A stretch of 64,000 bases of DNA from Lentzea atacamensis (GTDB taxonomy: Bacteria > Actinomycetota > Actinomycetes > Mycobacteriales > Pseudonocardiaceae), in NCBI RefSeq assembly GCF_003269295.1, contig NZ_QLTT01000002.1, forward strand, positions 310,001 to 374,000, written 5' to 3'. The notes beneath the pieces are model-generated. The model was not told where the DNA came from, ran no database searches, and was given only the letters and a program-made list of their open reading frames with translations. Below, in pieces: positions 24,907 to 34,111 of the stretch (the first letter of the stretch is position 1; every line of letters starts with the position of its first letter). The translations under genes were made by a program, and so were the position numbers.

Positions 24907-25461
24907 ATGAAGTTCGCGCGAGAGGTGTCCGGCATCAGCCACGGGGTGAGCCTGGGGCTGCTGGCAGCGCTCTACGTCCGCGACTCACTGGCGTTGTCCG
25001 TCGACGTCGAGCCGCACGTGGCAGGCCTGGAGCCGTCGCTGCCGGTGCAGGTGCCCGCGGGCGTCGACCGTGCCGCCGTGACCCGCGAGTGGCCGGGCTG
25101 GTGGGCCGACGCGCTGGACGCGTGCATCCGAGGCGCGGAGCCGATCGCACCGGAGAACGCCGAGGCGTTGCTGACGAGGCCGGCCTGCCTCGACGCGGTG
25201 CTGGCGCTGAAGTCCGGCATCGAACAGCTGCACCGGGTGCAGGCGCCGGTGGCGTTGCCGATCGGCGATGTGCTGCGCGGCATCGAGTCGCGGATCGGCC
25301 GGTGGGCCCAGAGCGTGGAGCTGCACATCGCCGAGGTGCCCGTCGAAGGCCTGCTGTGGGAGCGGATCGGACCCGCGCACGTGCTGGCCTCGACCAGGTT
25401 CCTGAACGACCCGGCCCGCACCGCGCCGGCGTTGCGTGCGGTGCTGGAAGACCTCGTCTGA
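24907..25461 (+). CDS. Hypothetical soluble protein
   Basis: 184 residues, ATG 24907, 4 bases after the TetR stop and so probably in the same transcript. No domain recognised. It is helical, with conserved-looking Trp clusters (REWPGWWADALDACIRGAEP) and a C-terminal ILGPAHVLAS-like segment (IGPAHVLASTRFLNDP). No signal peptide or membrane helix. Codon use is normal. Confidence 0.65.
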   Translation: MKFAREVSGISHGVSLGLLAALYVRDSLALSVDVEPHVAGLEPSLPVQVPAGVDRAAVTREWPGWWADALDACIRGAEPIAPENAEALLTRPACLDAVLALKSGIEQLHRVQAPVALPIGDVLRGIESRIGRWAQSVELHIAEVPVEGLLWERIGPAHVLASTRFLNDPARTAPALRAVLEDLV

Positions 25462-25555
25462 CAGTGTTGGATCATTTGGGGTAGGGACAACCCCACCCCG
25501 CCTTAGGGGGCTGACTGCCGTGTAGCCGAGCACGGCCACCTCTAGTTTTGTGCTC

Positions 25556-26443
25556 ATGATGAGGACAGCGCTGGTGGCGTTGCTGGTGGGGGCGGTGCTC
25601 ACGGCCTGTGGCATCCGCATCGTGAAGTACGAGTTCAGCGACGACCACACGGTCGCGGAGAAGTACACGTCGGTGCGGGTGCGCACCAGCGGCGGCGAAG
25701 TCTCGATCCGGCACGTGCCGGGACTGTCCGAGACGAAGATCCACCGCAAGGTGGAGCACAACAAGGACAACAGGCCGACGGGAGTCGCGCACCGCGTCGA
25801 GGGCGACACCCTGGTGCTGGACGACTGCGGCCGGGACTGCGACATCAACTACGACGTCCAGGTGCCCTCTGCGGAGATCACCGTGCAGGGCGACGTGGGG
25901 TCGGGGAACGCCACGATCGAGGGCCTCGCGTCGGTGGACTACAAGACGGGCTCCGGCGACTTCAACGCCAGGAACATCGCGGGCAACGTCCAGATCACCA
26001 GCGGTTCCGGCGACGTCGACGTTCGTGACATCACCGGCGACGTCAAGGCCATCACGAGCTCCGGCAAGTTCGGGGCCTCCAAGGTCAAGGGCAGCGTCAC
26101 CGCCGACCTGGGCTCCGGCAACATCACGCTGGACCAGCTGCAGGGCAAGGTCCTGGCCAACACGGGCTCGGGCAACATCAGCGGCACCGCGCTGGACAAC
26201 GACGTGACCGCGGACGCCGACTCCGGCAACGTGGAGCTGAACTTCGTCTCGGCACGCACGGTCCGCGTCGTCACGGGCTCGGGCAACCTGACGGTGCGGG
26301 TGCCGAGTTCCGCCGGCCCGTACCGGGTCACCGCCGAGTCCGGCAGAGGGGATCGCAGGGTCGACGTGCCGACCGACCCGGCGGCGAAGTACGAGCTCAA
26401 GCTGACGGCCGACTCGGGGAACGTGAAGGTGCTGGCCGTGTGA
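25556..26443 (+). CDS. DUF4097 beta-strand-repeat lipoprotein
   Basis: 295 residues. The signal sequence ends in the lipobox LTAC with Cys18, so it should be lipid-anchored on the outer face of the membrane. The mature part is a right-handed beta structure of short repeats containing GSGN / GSGD / SSGK / DSGN (for example TGSGDFNARNIAGNVQ, LGSGNITLDQLQGKV), the hallmark of DUF4097/DUF2807-type head domains. Function is unknown; such proteins are often called putative adhesins. ATG 25556 or 25559 are equivalent starts. Confidence 0.85.
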   Translation: MMRTALVALLVGAVLTACGIRIVKYEFSDDHTVAEKYTSVRVRTSGGEVSIRHVPGLSETKIHRKVEHNKDNRPTGVAHRVEGDTLVLDDCGRDCDINYDVQVPSAEITVQGDVGSGNATIEGLASVDYKTGSGDFNARNIAGNVQITSGSGDVDVRDITGDVKAITSSGKFGASKVKGSVTADLGSGNITLDQLQGKVLANTGSGNISGTALDNDVTADADSGNVELNFVSARTVRVVTGSGNLTVRVPSSAGPYRVTAESGRGDRRVDVPTDPAAKYELKLTADSGNVKVLAV

Positions 26444-26470
26444 GGCCTGCCGAACCAGGGCGAATGTGTC

Positions 26471-26498
26471 GAGGGCCACTCCACAAGGGGTGGTCCTC
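26471..26498. terminator. Terminator hairpin after the lipoprotein gene
   Basis: GAGGGCCACTCC (26471-26482) pairs with GGGGTGGTCCTC (26487-26498), with two G-T wobbles and an ACAA loop. It separates the lipoprotein gene from the dnaK promoter region. Confidence 0.65.
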
Positions 26499-26552
26499 GG
26501 CGCGTTCTGAGGGAACAACCAGATCTGGCCAGCCGTTGGTTCAGTCAGAAAG

Positions 26553-26573
26553 CTTGAGTCGAGTAGGCTCAAC
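26553..26573. promoter_or_regulatory. HAIR box 1 (HspR operator) upstream of dnaK
   Basis: CTTGAGT, seven bases, GCTCAAC. This matches the HAIR consensus CTTGAGT-N7-ACTCAAG at the conserved core and lies 63-83 bases before dnaK. Confidence 0.9.
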
Positions 26574-26591
26574 GTTGGGCAAGATGGCAAA

Positions 26592-26612
26592 CTTGAGCCA
26601 GCAACGCTCAAC
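26592..26612. promoter_or_regulatory. HAIR box 2 (HspR operator) upstream of dnaK
   Basis: CTTGAGC, seven bases, GCTCAAC, 39 bp after box 1 and 24-44 bases before the dnaK ATG. Two tandem boxes suggest cooperative HspR repression. Confidence 0.9.
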
Positions 26613-26635
26613 AAGTACTAGCGGAAGGAACTCCA

Positions 26636-28498
26636 ATGGCGCGTGCAGTCGGCATCGACCTCGGGACGACCAACTCCGTCGTCGCCGTCCTCGAAGGCGG
26701 TGAGCCGACGGTCATCGCCAACTCGGAGGGCTCGAGGACGACCCCGTCCATCGTCGCGTTCGCCAAGAACGGCGAGGTTCTCGTGGGTCAGCCCGCGAAG
26801 AACCAGGCTGTCACGAACGTCGACCGCACCATCCGCTCGGTGAAGCGGCACATCGGCACCAACTGGAAGACCGATGAGATCGACGGCAAGCAGTACACCT
26901 CGCAGGAGATCAGCGCGCGCGTGCTGATGAAGCTCAAGCGCGACGCCGAGGCGTACCTGGGCGAGGAGATCACCGACGCCGTCATCACCGTCCCCGCCTA
27001 CTTCGAGGACGCGCAGCGCCAGGCCACCAAGGAGGCCGGCCAGATCGCGGGCCTCAACGTGCTCCGCATCGTCAACGAGCCGACGTCGGCCGCGCTGGCC
27101 TACGGCCTCGACAAGGGCGAGAAGGAGCAGACCATCCTGGTCTTCGACCTCGGTGGCGGCACGTTCGACGTCTCGCTGCTCGAGCTCGGTGACGGCGTGG
27201 TCGAGGTTCGTGCCACGAGTGGTGACAACCACCTCGGTGGCGACGACTGGGACCAGCGCGTCGTCGACTGGCTGGTGGACCGCTTCAAGCAGGCCAACGG
27301 CATCGACCTGACCAAGGACAAGATGGCCCTGCAGCGCATCCGTGAGGCTGCGGAGAAGGCCAAGATCGAGCTGTCCAGCTCCAGCACCGCGAGCATCAAC
27401 CTGCCGTACATCACGGTCGACGCGGACAAGAACCCGCTGTTCCTCGACGAGACGCTGTCGCGCGCCGAGTTCCAGCGGATCACGTCCGACCTGCTCGACC
27501 GCACCCGTGCGCCGTTCAACAACGTGATCAAGGACGCCGGCATCTCCGTCGGCGACATCGACCACGTCGTGCTCGTCGGTGGCTCGACCCGCATGCCCGC
27601 CGTCGCGGAGCTCGTGAAGGAGCTGACCGGCGGCCGCGAGCCCAACAAGGGCGTGAACCCGGACGAGGTCGTCGCCGTCGGCGCCGCCCTGCAGGCCGGT
27701 GTCCTCAAGGGCGAGGTCAAGGACGTCCTGCTGCTCGACGTCACCCCGCTGTCCCTCGGCATCGAGACCAAGGGCGGCATCATGACCAAGCTGATCGAGC
27801 GCAACACCACGATCCCGACCAAGCGCTCGGAGACCTTCACGACGGCCGACGACAACCAGCCGTCCGTGCAGATCCAGGTCTTCCAGGGCGAGCGCGAGAT
27901 CGCGGCGCACAACAAGAAGCTCGGCATGTTCGAGCTGACCGGCCTGCCCCCGGCCCCGCGCGGCGTGCCGCAGATCGAGGTCACCTTCGACATCGACGCG
28001 AACGGCATCGTGCACGTCTTCGCGAAGGACCTGGGCACTGGCAAGGAACAGTCGATGACCATCACCGGTGGCTCCGCGCTGCCGAAGGAGGACATCGACC
28101 GCATGGTCAAGGACGCTGAGGCCCACGCGGAGGAGGACAAGCGCCGCCGCGAGGAGGCCGAGGTCCGCAACCAGGCCGAGACGCTCGTGTACCAGACGGA
28201 GAAGGTCGTCAAGGAGAACGACGACAAGCTCCCGTCCGACATCAAGGAGAAGGTCACCGCCGCGATCGCCGAGGCGAACGAGGCGCTCAAGGGCACCGAC
28301 ATCAACGCCATCAAGGCCGCGGTGGAGAAGCTCGCGACCGAGTCCCAGGCCATCGGTCAGGCGATCTACGCCAACGCTCCGGGTGCCGCCGGTGCCGAGG
28401 CTCCTGGTGCGGACGCGCCGGGTGCCGGTGCGGGTGCCAAGGCCGGCCAGGACGACGTCGTCGACGCCGAGATCGTGGACGAGGACGAGAAGAAGTGA
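26636..28498 (+). CDS. dnaK: Hsp70 chaperone DnaK
   Basis: 620 residues. An ATP-driven chaperone that, with DnaJ and GrpE, folds and disaggregates cytoplasmic proteins. The ATPase signatures [38 protein letters not shown] and [20 protein letters not shown] are intact. The substrate-binding domain follows ([16 protein letters not shown]) and the C-terminus is acidic ([14 protein letters not shown]). ATG 26636 follows GGAAGGA. Two HAIR boxes upstream show HspR control. The grpE start overlaps its stop (GTGA). Confidence 0.98.
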   Translation: MARAVGIDLGTTNSVVAVLEGGEPTVIANSEGSRTTPSIVAFAKNGEVLVGQPAKNQAVTNVDRTIRSVKRHIGTNWKTDEIDGKQYTSQEISARVLMKLKRDAEAYLGEEITDAVITVPAYFEDAQRQATKEAGQIAGLNVLRIVNEPTSAALAYGLDKGEKEQTILVFDLGGGTFDVSLLELGDGVVEVRATSGDNHLGGDDWDQRVVDWLVDRFKQANGIDLTKDKMALQRIREAAEKAKIELSSSSTASINLPYITVDADKNPLFLDETLSRAEFQRITSDLLDRTRAPFNNVIKDAGISVGDIDHVVLVGGSTRMPAVAELVKELTGGREPNKGVNPDEVVAVGAALQAGVLKGEVKDVLLLDVTPLSLGIETKGGIMTKLIERNTTIPTKRSETFTTADDNQPSVQIQVFQGEREIAAHNKKLGMFELTGLPPAPRGVPQIEVTFDIDANGIVHVFAKDLGTGKEQSMTITGGSALPKEDIDRMVKDAEAHAEEDKRRREEAEVRNQAETLVYQTEKVVKENDDKLPSDIKEKVTAAIAEANEALKGTDINAIKAAVEKLATESQAIGQAIYANAPGAAGAEAPGADAPGAGAGAKAGQDDVVDAEIVDEDEKK

Positions 28499-29130
28499 CC
28501 GAGCCGAGGCACGCCGCCCCTGACGAGGAGCAGCCTCAGGTAGTCGTGAACGACCGGCGCCGGATCGACCCCGAAACGGGGGAGGTCCGGGCGTCGGCCG
28601 ACGCGACCACCGAGGAAGAAGGCGCTGCTCCGGTGGAAGACGCTCCGGTCGTTGCGGAGATCGTGGACGAGGTGGCCGCCGAGCTGAAGACCCAGCTCGA
28701 CGAGCGCACCGCCGACCTGCAGCGGCTCACCGCCGAGTACGCGAACTACCGCAAGCGGGTGGAACGCGATCGCGAAGCGGTGATCAACAACGCGAAGGCG
28801 TCCGTGGCCGCGGAGCTGCTCTCCGTGCTGGACGACGTCGAACGGGCCGCCGCGCACGGCGACCTGACCGGCGCGTTCAAGGCGGTGGCGGACAAGCTCG
28901 TGTCCACTCTGCAGAAGACCGGCCTGGAGCCGTTCGCGCACGAGGGTGAGGCGTTCGACCCGTCGGTGCACGAGGCCGTGCAGCACAGCACGTCCCGGGA
29001 CGTCGACGGCCCGACCGTCACGGCAGTCCTGCGCCGTGGCTACCGGTTCGGCGACAAGCTCGTCCGGCCCGCGCTCGTCGCGGTGACCGACCACGAGCCC
29101 GCCGCCGCACCGCAGGCCGAAGAGAGCTGA
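28495..29130 (+). CDS. grpE: Nucleotide-exchange factor GrpE
   Basis: 211 residues, GTG 28495 overlapping the dnaK stop by four bases. GrpE releases ADP from DnaK. A long acidic disordered N-terminus precedes the coiled-coil ([21 protein letters not shown]), and the family signature is seen in the C-terminal beta domain ([42 protein letters not shown]). Confidence 0.97.
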   Translation: MTEPRHAAPDEEQPQVVVNDRRRIDPETGEVRASADATTEEEGAAPVEDAPVVAEIVDEVAAELKTQLDERTADLQRLTAEYANYRKRVERDREAVINNAKASVAAELLSVLDDVERAAAHGDLTGAFKAVADKLVSTLQKTGLEPFAHEGEAFDPSVHEAVQHSTSRDVDGPTVTAVLRRGYRFGDKLVRPALVAVTDHEPAAAPQAEES

Positions 29131-29150
29131 CGGAAGGGAGGAGACGTCCG

Positions 29151-30311
29151 GTGAGTGCTAGGGACTGGATCGAAAAGGACTTCTACCGCGAGCTGGGCGT
29201 CTCCTCCGACGCGTCGGCGGACGAGATCAAGAAGTCGTACCGCAAGCTCGCGCGCGAGCTGCACCCCGACGCGAACCCCGGCGACGCCAAGGCCGAGGCC
29301 CGCTTCAAGGCGGTCTCCGAGGCTTATGGCGTGCTGTCGGACCCGGCCAAGCGCAAGCAGTACGACGAGGCCCGGCGCCTGTTCGCGGGCGGCGGTGGCT
29401 TTCCCGGCGGCTTCGGCGGCGGGGGTGGCTTCGACGTCAACGACCTGTTCGGCCGTGCCGCGCAGGGCACCGGTGGCGGCGGCCTGGGCGACCTGCTCGG
29501 CGGCCTGTTCAACCGGCGCGGTGGTGGCGGGGCGGCCTCCGCCACGCGCCCGCGCCGTGGCGAGGACGTCGAGACCGACGTCCGCATCGACTTCACCGAG
29601 GCGGTGAAGGGAGCGACGGTGCCGCTGCGCCTGTCGTCCCCCGCCGCCTGCACGAAGTGTGGCGGCTCCGGCGCCAAGCCGGGCACGACGCCGCACGCCT
29701 GTGCGACCTGTTCGGGTTCCGGTCTGGTGACTCGCTCGCAGGGCGCGTTCGCGTTCAGCGAGCCGTGCCGCGACTGCCGCGGCACCGGCCGGATCATCGA
29801 CGACCCGTGCCCCGAGTGCGGTGGCGACGGCGTCAGCACCCGCACCCGCACGCTGACCGTGCGAATCCCGTCGGGCGTCGACGACGGCCAGCGCATTCGC
29901 CTTGCGGGACAAGGCGAACCCGGCCGCAACGGTGGCCCCGCCGGCGACCTGTTCGTGCGCGTGCACGTCAACCCGCACAGCGTCTTCGGGCGCCAGGGCA
30001 ACGATCTGACGCTCACGGCGCCGATGACCTTCCCGGAGCTGGCTCTGGGCACGACGTTGACCGTCCCGACGCTGGACGGCAAGGTGACCTTGAAGGTGCC
30101 CGCCGGCACCGCCTCCGGGCGGGTGCTGCGGGCTCGGGGCAAGGGGATCACCAAGCGCGACGGCACCTCCGGTGATCTCCTGATCACCCTGGAGGTCGCG
30201 GTGCCGAACAACCTGTCGTCCGAGGCCCGCAAGGCGCTCGAGGCGTACGCCGACGTCACGAAGGACCACGATCCCCGTGGTGATCTGAACGCACTTCTCG
30301 AAGGGCGGTGA
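29151..30311 (+). CDS. dnaJ: Hsp40 co-chaperone DnaJ
   Basis: 386 residues, GTG 29151 after GGGAGGAG. Type I DnaJ: J-domain at ~8-75 with HPD (ELHPDANPGD), Gly-rich linker (FAGGGGFPGGFGGGGGF), four zinc-finger CxxCxGxG units (CTKCGGSG, CATCSGSG, CRDCRGTG, CPECGGDG) and the C-terminal substrate domains. It delivers clients to DnaK and stimulates its ATPase. Its stop overlaps hspR by four bases. Confidence 0.97.
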   Translation: MSARDWIEKDFYRELGVSSDASADEIKKSYRKLARELHPDANPGDAKAEARFKAVSEAYGVLSDPAKRKQYDEARRLFAGGGGFPGGFGGGGGFDVNDLFGRAAQGTGGGGLGDLLGGLFNRRGGGGAASATRPRRGEDVETDVRIDFTEAVKGATVPLRLSSPAACTKCGGSGAKPGTTPHACATCSGSGLVTRSQGAFAFSEPCRDCRGTGRIIDDPCPECGGDGVSTRTRTLTVRIPSGVDDGQRIRLAGQGEPGRNGGPAGDLFVRVHVNPHSVFGRQGNDLTLTAPMTFPELALGTTLTVPTLDGKVTLKVPAGTASGRVLRARGKGITKRDGTSGDLLITLEVAVPNNLSSEARKALEAYADVTKDHDPRGDLNALLEGR

Positions 30312-30745
30312 GTTCCGTGGGTTTTCCGTTCCCTCCTGGAACTGACGAGGACACACCTTTCTTCGTGATCTCAGTGGCGGCGCAGCTGTCCGGTCTGCAC
30401 GCCCAGACGCTGCGGTCCTACGACCGGATGGGTCTGGTGTCGCCCGGCCGCACTTCGGGCGGTGGCCGCCGCTACTCGATGCGCGACATCGTGCTGCTGC
30501 GCGAGGTCCAGCGGCTCTCCCAGGAGGAGGGCGTGAACCTCGCCGGGATCAAGCGGATCATCGAGCTGGAGAACCAGGTCGACGCACTGCGGGCACGGGT
30601 CAACGAGCTGACCCAGGAGCTGGCTCAGGCGTTGGCGGCGGCGGACTCCGCGGCTGCCGCGGTGCACGCCTCCTACCGGCGGGACCTCGTCCCCATCCGG
30701 CAGGAGACGTCGCTCGTCGTGTGGAAGCCCAAGCCCCGCAAGTGA
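30308..30745 (+). CDS. hspR: Heat-shock repressor HspR (MerR-type)
   Basis: 145 residues, GTG 30308 overlapping the dnaJ stop. MerR-type helix-turn-helix: FVISVAAQLSGLHAQTLRSYDRMGLVSPGRTSGGGRRYSMRDIVLLREVQRL, then a coiled-coil and the VVWKPK tail conserved in HspR. HspR binds HAIR boxes with DnaK as co-repressor, so the operon is autoregulated through the two upstream boxes. clpB at 38.7 kb carries a third box. Confidence 0.96.
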   Translation: MSSVGFPFPPGTDEDTPFFVISVAAQLSGLHAQTLRSYDRMGLVSPGRTSGGGRRYSMRDIVLLREVQRLSQEEGVNLAGIKRIIELENQVDALRARVNELTQELAQALAAADSAAAAVHASYRRDLVPIRQETSLVVWKPKPRK

Positions 30746-31248
30746 TCGAGCGTCTCTACGAGGTGTTCGCGGCGCCGCGCCCCGCAGGGGTCGACCATTG
30801 CGATCACTGCGTGGACCCGGCGGACGTCGCCCCCTTCACCACCGTGCCGTTGCGCGACCTGACTGCCGGCCACGTCGAGAAGTACTGGTTGCGCTCGGGC
30901 ACGATCGGCGACGAGACCTTTGTGCGGTACCTGCTTCCGCGCGTGCTGGAGCTGATCGCCGAGGGCGCGCTCGACGCGGACTTCTTCTGGCTGGGACTCG
31001 CGAACTCGGCTCACCAGAAGGGTGATCCGCAGGAGCAGCGAGCGATCGAGGAGTACTACGAGGCGGCGCCGCGAGCCCTGGCCGGCCTCGTGCGGGAGTG
31101 CGCGGATCGCCTCGACCGCGCCGGACGGCTCGCCGAGTGGCTGCGCGGGCCGGAAGCCCTTGCCGTGCTCGAAGAAGCCGCGCTGACCGGCCCCGATCCC
31201 GACGGCGAGCTCTCCGAGGCGCACCTGGCGCTCGAAGCCTGGCGCTGA
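30742..31248 (+). CDS. Hypothetical protein linked to the dnaK operon
   Basis: 168 residues from GTG 30742, which overlaps the hspR stop (GTGA); GTG 30721 is also in frame but less natural. It has an N-terminal VDHCDHCVDPAD segment with a CxxC pair, then DLTAGHVEKYWLRSGTIGDETFVRYLLPRVLELIAEG and a helical C-terminus. The same general pattern occurs in other actinobacterial proteins without an assigned function. The overlap suggests heat-shock co-expression. CxxC with nearby His could bind zinc (inference). Confidence 0.75.
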   Translation: MIERLYEVFAAPRPAGVDHCDHCVDPADVAPFTTVPLRDLTAGHVEKYWLRSGTIGDETFVRYLLPRVLELIAEGALDADFFWLGLANSAHQKGDPQEQRAIEEYYEAAPRALAGLVRECADRLDRAGRLAEWLRGPEALAVLEEAALTGPDPDGELSEAHLALEAWR

Positions 31249-31249
31249 C

Positions 31250-32149
31250 TCACCGCTGCTCGAAGTAGAACCCGGCCTCCAGATCCGCGAGAAGGCCGGC
31301 TTCCTTCGTTTCCCAGCCCAGCAACGCTTTCGTGCGCGCACTGGACGTGGGTGCGTCACGCGCGACCATGTTCGCGAGCGGGCCGAAGTGCTCCACCGCA
31401 CGTTCGGCGGGGATGCTTTCCACCGGCACGTTCAGCTTTCGTCCGATCACCTCGGCGATCTCCCGCAGCGGCACCGTTTCCTCGGCGACCGCGTGCAGCA
31501 CCGAGCCGGCGGGAGCCTTCTCCACGGCCAGCCGGTAGAGCCGCGCCACGTCCAGCGTGTGCGTGGCCGACCAGCGGTTGGTGCCGTCGCCGGGGTAGCC
31601 GGAGATCCCCGTGGTGCGTGCGACCTTCACCAGCAGCGGGATGAAGCCGGCCGTGTCCAGTGCACTGTGGACGGTTGGTGGCAGCACGGCGACCGCGCCG
31701 CGCACGCCGGCCGCGTCGATGATCAGGTTGCGGGCGGTGCCGCGGCTGTGGTCGTCCGGGACCCGTTCGTCTTCGGTGACGGTGCGGCCCAGGCCGGAGT
31801 ACGACAGCGTGCCGGCGGTGCCGATCAGCGCCTTGCCGGTGCCGGACAGCTCGTCGATGAACGCACGGACCACCGCGAGATCGGCGGCGGACGCACCGGC
31901 GTAGTCGCCCGCGAACATCTCCTCGTGCTTGAACGCCAGGTGGATCACCGCGTCGGCCTCGGCCGCGCCCTTGCGCAGGCCGTCCAGGTCGTCGAGGTCG
32001 CCGCGCTGGACCGCCGCGCCGAGGTCGGTGAGCTTGGCGGCGGAGGCGTCCGAGCGGGCCAGCCCGACGACCTGGTGGCCGGCCTGCAGGAGTTCCGGGA
32101 CCAGCGCGGACCCGACATGGCCGCTGCCACCCGTGACGAAGACCTTCAT
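31250..32149 (-). CDS. Extended SDR / NAD-dependent epimerase-type oxidoreductase
   Basis: 299 residues. The NAD(P) motif is at the N-terminus (KVFVTGGSGHVGSALVPELLQAGHQVVGLARSD), with atypical SDR features beyond. It resembles NAD(P)H-binding epimerase/dehydratase-like proteins that are often controlled by a divergent TetR, as here. The usual catalytic YxxxK is not obvious, so it may be a non-classical reductase. ATG 32149 is chosen, and an in-frame start two codons upstream exists. Twin operators at 32165-32218 cover its promoter. Confidence 0.85.
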   Translation of the reverse strand: MKVFVTGGSGHVGSALVPELLQAGHQVVGLARSDASAAKLTDLGAAVQRGDLDDLDGLRKGAAEADAVIHLAFKHEEMFAGDYAGASAADLAVVRAFIDELSGTGKALIGTAGTLSYSGLGRTVTEDERVPDDHSRGTARNLIIDAAGVRGAVAVLPPTVHSALDTAGFIPLLVKVARTTGISGYPGDGTNRWSATHTLDVARLYRLAVEKAPAGSVLHAVAEETVPLREIAEVIGRKLNVPVESIPAERAVEHFGPLANMVARDAPTSSARTKALLGWETKEAGLLADLEAGFYFEQR

Positions 32150-32164
32150 GAGCACATCCTCAAG

Positions 32165-32185
32165 TGATGGGACTTGGTCTCATCA
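32165..32185. promoter_or_regulatory. TetR operator 1
   Basis: TGATGGGAC, three bases, GTCTCATCA: a near-perfect palindrome 16 bases from the SDR start. It is nearly identical to operator 2, with start-to-start distance 33 bp (three helical turns). Confidence 0.75.
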
Positions 32186-32197
32186 ACCGTAGCAGAG

Positions 32198-32218
32198 TGA
32201 TGGGACTAGGTCGCATCA
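32198..32218. promoter_or_regulatory. TetR operator 2
   Basis: TGATGGGAC, three bases, GTCGCATCA, 15 bases before the TetR ATG. Together with operator 1 it fills the 83-bp divergent promoter. Confidence 0.75.
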
Positions 32219-32232
32219 CTTAGGATGGCGTC

Positions 32233-32808
32233 ATGGGTCGATGGGAACCGGACGCGCGGGATCGGTTGGTGCGCGCCGCACTCGACCTGTTCAGCGAGCA
32301 GGGGTACGAGAACACCGCGGTCGCGCAGATCGCCGAACGGGCGGGGCTCACGAAGAGCACGTACTTCCGGCACTTCCGGGACAAGCGCGAGGTGTTGTTC
32401 GGCGGCCAGGACGAGATTCTCGAACTGCTCGCCGGCGGGATCGCCGGCGCACCCGCGTCCGCAGGAGCGCTGGTGGCGGTCGAGGCCGCGCTCGTGGCGA
32501 TCGCCGTCACGTTCACGGAGGAGCGCCGGGCGAACGGGCCGCGGCGGCTGGCGGTGATCGCGAGCAACGACGAGCTGCGCGAGCGGGACGCGTTGAAGAT
32601 GACCGGGTTCGCCGCCGCGATGGTCGACGCGTTGAAGCGGCGCGGCGTGTCCGAGCTCGGCGCGGAGGTTGCCGCCGAACTGGGTGTGCTGGCGCTGCGC
32701 CGCGCTTACAGCCGATGGCTCGAGGCCGGCGGGGACTTCGCGGAAGTCGCCCGCCGGGCGCTCGAGGAGGTCAGTGCGACCGCTGCGGCACTAGAGCGTG
32801 CCGAGTAG
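32233..32808 (+). CDS. TetR-family regulator
   Basis: 191 residues, ATG 32233. HTH: LVRAALDLFSEQGYENTAVAQIAERAGLTKSTYFRHFRDKREVLF. Divergent from the SDR gene across a promoter carrying two copies of TGATGGGAC-N3-GTCnCATCA, so it likely represses both genes. Its 3' end overlaps glyA by 18 bases tail to tail. Confidence 0.9.
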   Translation: MGRWEPDARDRLVRAALDLFSEQGYENTAVAQIAERAGLTKSTYFRHFRDKREVLFGGQDEILELLAGGIAGAPASAGALVAVEAALVAIAVTFTEERRANGPRRLAVIASNDELRERDALKMTGFAAAMVDALKRRGVSELGAEVAAELGVLALRRAYSRWLEAGGDFAEVARRALEEVSATAAALERAE

Positions 32809-34008
32809 TTCCTCGACCTCGGCGGCGATGCGGTCCAGTGCCTGGTCGTTGTCGTGAGCGGCGATCACCCGGTCGATCCAGTCCGCGATCAACGGCATCT
32901 GCTCCGGCTTGAGGCCGCGCGTGGTGATCCCTGCCGTGCCGAGCCGGATGCCCGACGGGTCGAAGGGCTTGCGCGGGTCGAACGGCACCGCGTTGTAGTT
33001 CAGCTCGATGTTCGCGCGGTCCAGCGCCTGCGCCGCGGGCTTGCCGGCGATCGCCTTCGACGTGAGGTCGATCAGGATCAGGTGGTTGTCCGTGCCGCCG
33101 GACACCAGGTCGAAACCGCGCTCCAGCAACGCGTCCGCCAGCGCTTTCGCGTTCGCGACGACGGTGTGCGCGTACTCGCGGAACTCCGGCTGGGCGGCCT
33201 CGTGCAGCGCCACGGCGATCGCGGCGGTCGTGTGGTCGTGCGGACCGCCCTGCAGGCCGGGGAACACCGCCCTGTCGATCACCTTCGCGTACTCGGCATC
33301 GCAAAGGATCATGGCGCCGCGCGGGCCGCGCAGGGTCTTGTGCGTGGTCGTGGTGATCACCTGGGCGTGGCCTGCCGGGGACGGATGCGCGCCACCGGCC
33401 ACCAGACCGGCGATGTGGGCGATGTCGGCCACCAGGACCGCGTCGATCTCCCTGGCGATCGCGGCGAAGGCCGGGAAGTCGATCGTGCGCGGGATCGCCG
33501 TGCCACCGCAGAAGATGACCTTCGGGCGTTCGGCCAGTGCCAGCGAGCGGACCTCGTCCATGTCCACCACGCCGGTGTCCTTGCGGACGTCGTACTGGAC
33601 CGCGCGGAACCACTTGCCGGTGGCGGAGACGCTCCAGCCGTGGGTGAGGTGGCCGCCCATGGGGAGCGACATGCCCATCACGGTGTCGCCCGGCTGCAGG
33701 AACGCCAGGTACACGGCGAGGTTCGCCGGGGCGCCGGACAGCGGCTGCACGTTGGCGTGGTCCACGCCGAACAGGGCGCGGGCGCGGTCGATCGCCAGCT
33801 GCTCGACCTGGTCGATGATCTGCTGGCCCTCGTAGTAACGCTTGCCGGGGTAGCCCTCGGAGTACTTGTTCGTCAGCACCGAGCCTGTTGCTTCAAGCAC
33901 GGCAGCCGAGACGTCGTTCTCGGACGCGATCATGCGCAGCTTGCGGGACTGCCGCGTGGCTTCTGCCTGGATCAGGGCGGCGATTTCGGGATCAACGTTA
34001 GAGAGCAC
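32791..34008 (-). CDS. glyA: Serine hydroxymethyltransferase
   Basis: 405 residues, GTG 34008 with CGGAG seven bases upstream. A PLP enzyme interconverting serine and glycine with tetrahydrofolate, the main C1 source. PLP lysine motif ITTTTHKTLRGPRGAM and DIAHIAGLVAGGAHP are intact. The N-terminal motif normally read YYGGCE is YYEGQQ here, and NVQPLSGAPANLAVY replaces NVQPHSGxQAN, so it is a divergent SHMT subgroup; a second canonical glyA may exist elsewhere. A ZTP riboswitch directly upstream supports a folate/purine C1 role. Confidence 0.9.
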   Translation of the reverse strand: MLSNVDPEIAALIQAEATRQSRKLRMIASENDVSAAVLEATGSVLTNKYSEGYPGKRYYEGQQIIDQVEQLAIDRARALFGVDHANVQPLSGAPANLAVYLAFLQPGDTVMGMSLPMGGHLTHGWSVSATGKWFRAVQYDVRKDTGVVDMDEVRSLALAERPKVIFCGGTAIPRTIDFPAFAAIAREIDAVLVADIAHIAGLVAGGAHPSPAGHAQVITTTTHKTLRGPRGAMILCDAEYAKVIDRAVFPGLQGGPHDHTTAAIAVALHEAAQPEFREYAHTVVANAKALADALLERGFDLVSGGTDNHLILIDLTSKAIAGKPAAQALDRANIELNYNAVPFDPRKPFDPSGIRLGTAGITTRGLKPEQMPLIADWIDRVIAAHDNDQALDRIAAEVEELLGTL

Positions 34009-34025
34009 GGCGCATCTCCGTGCCG

Positions 34026-34111
34026 GGCACCCAGGCGTTCGGTGCGCTCGGCCGTCGCTTCCCGGTGGTCAGTTCCACCCTCGGCACGCCAGTCGCTTCG
34101 ACGTGCCGAGC
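34026..34111 (-). ncRNA. ZTP (pfl) riboswitch upstream of glyA
   Basis: On the minus strand the conserved pfl landmarks appear in order: GCGACTGGCG, a stem GGTGG-AACTGA-CCACC followed by GGGAAGCGAC, a variable linker, and the 3' element CGCCTGGGTGCCCGG that pairs back. It occupies the whole gap between the flavohemoglobin stop and the glyA ribosome site. ZTP riboswitches sense the purine intermediate ZTP/ZMP when 10-formyl-THF is low and turn on folate and purine genes, so glyA is a known target class. Confidence 0.85.

Noticed and set aside
25477-25499. GGGGT/ACCCC hairpin before the DUF4097 lipoprotein gene
   Set aside because: Bulged and without T-run; could be a terminator of the preceding operon but evidence is too weak.
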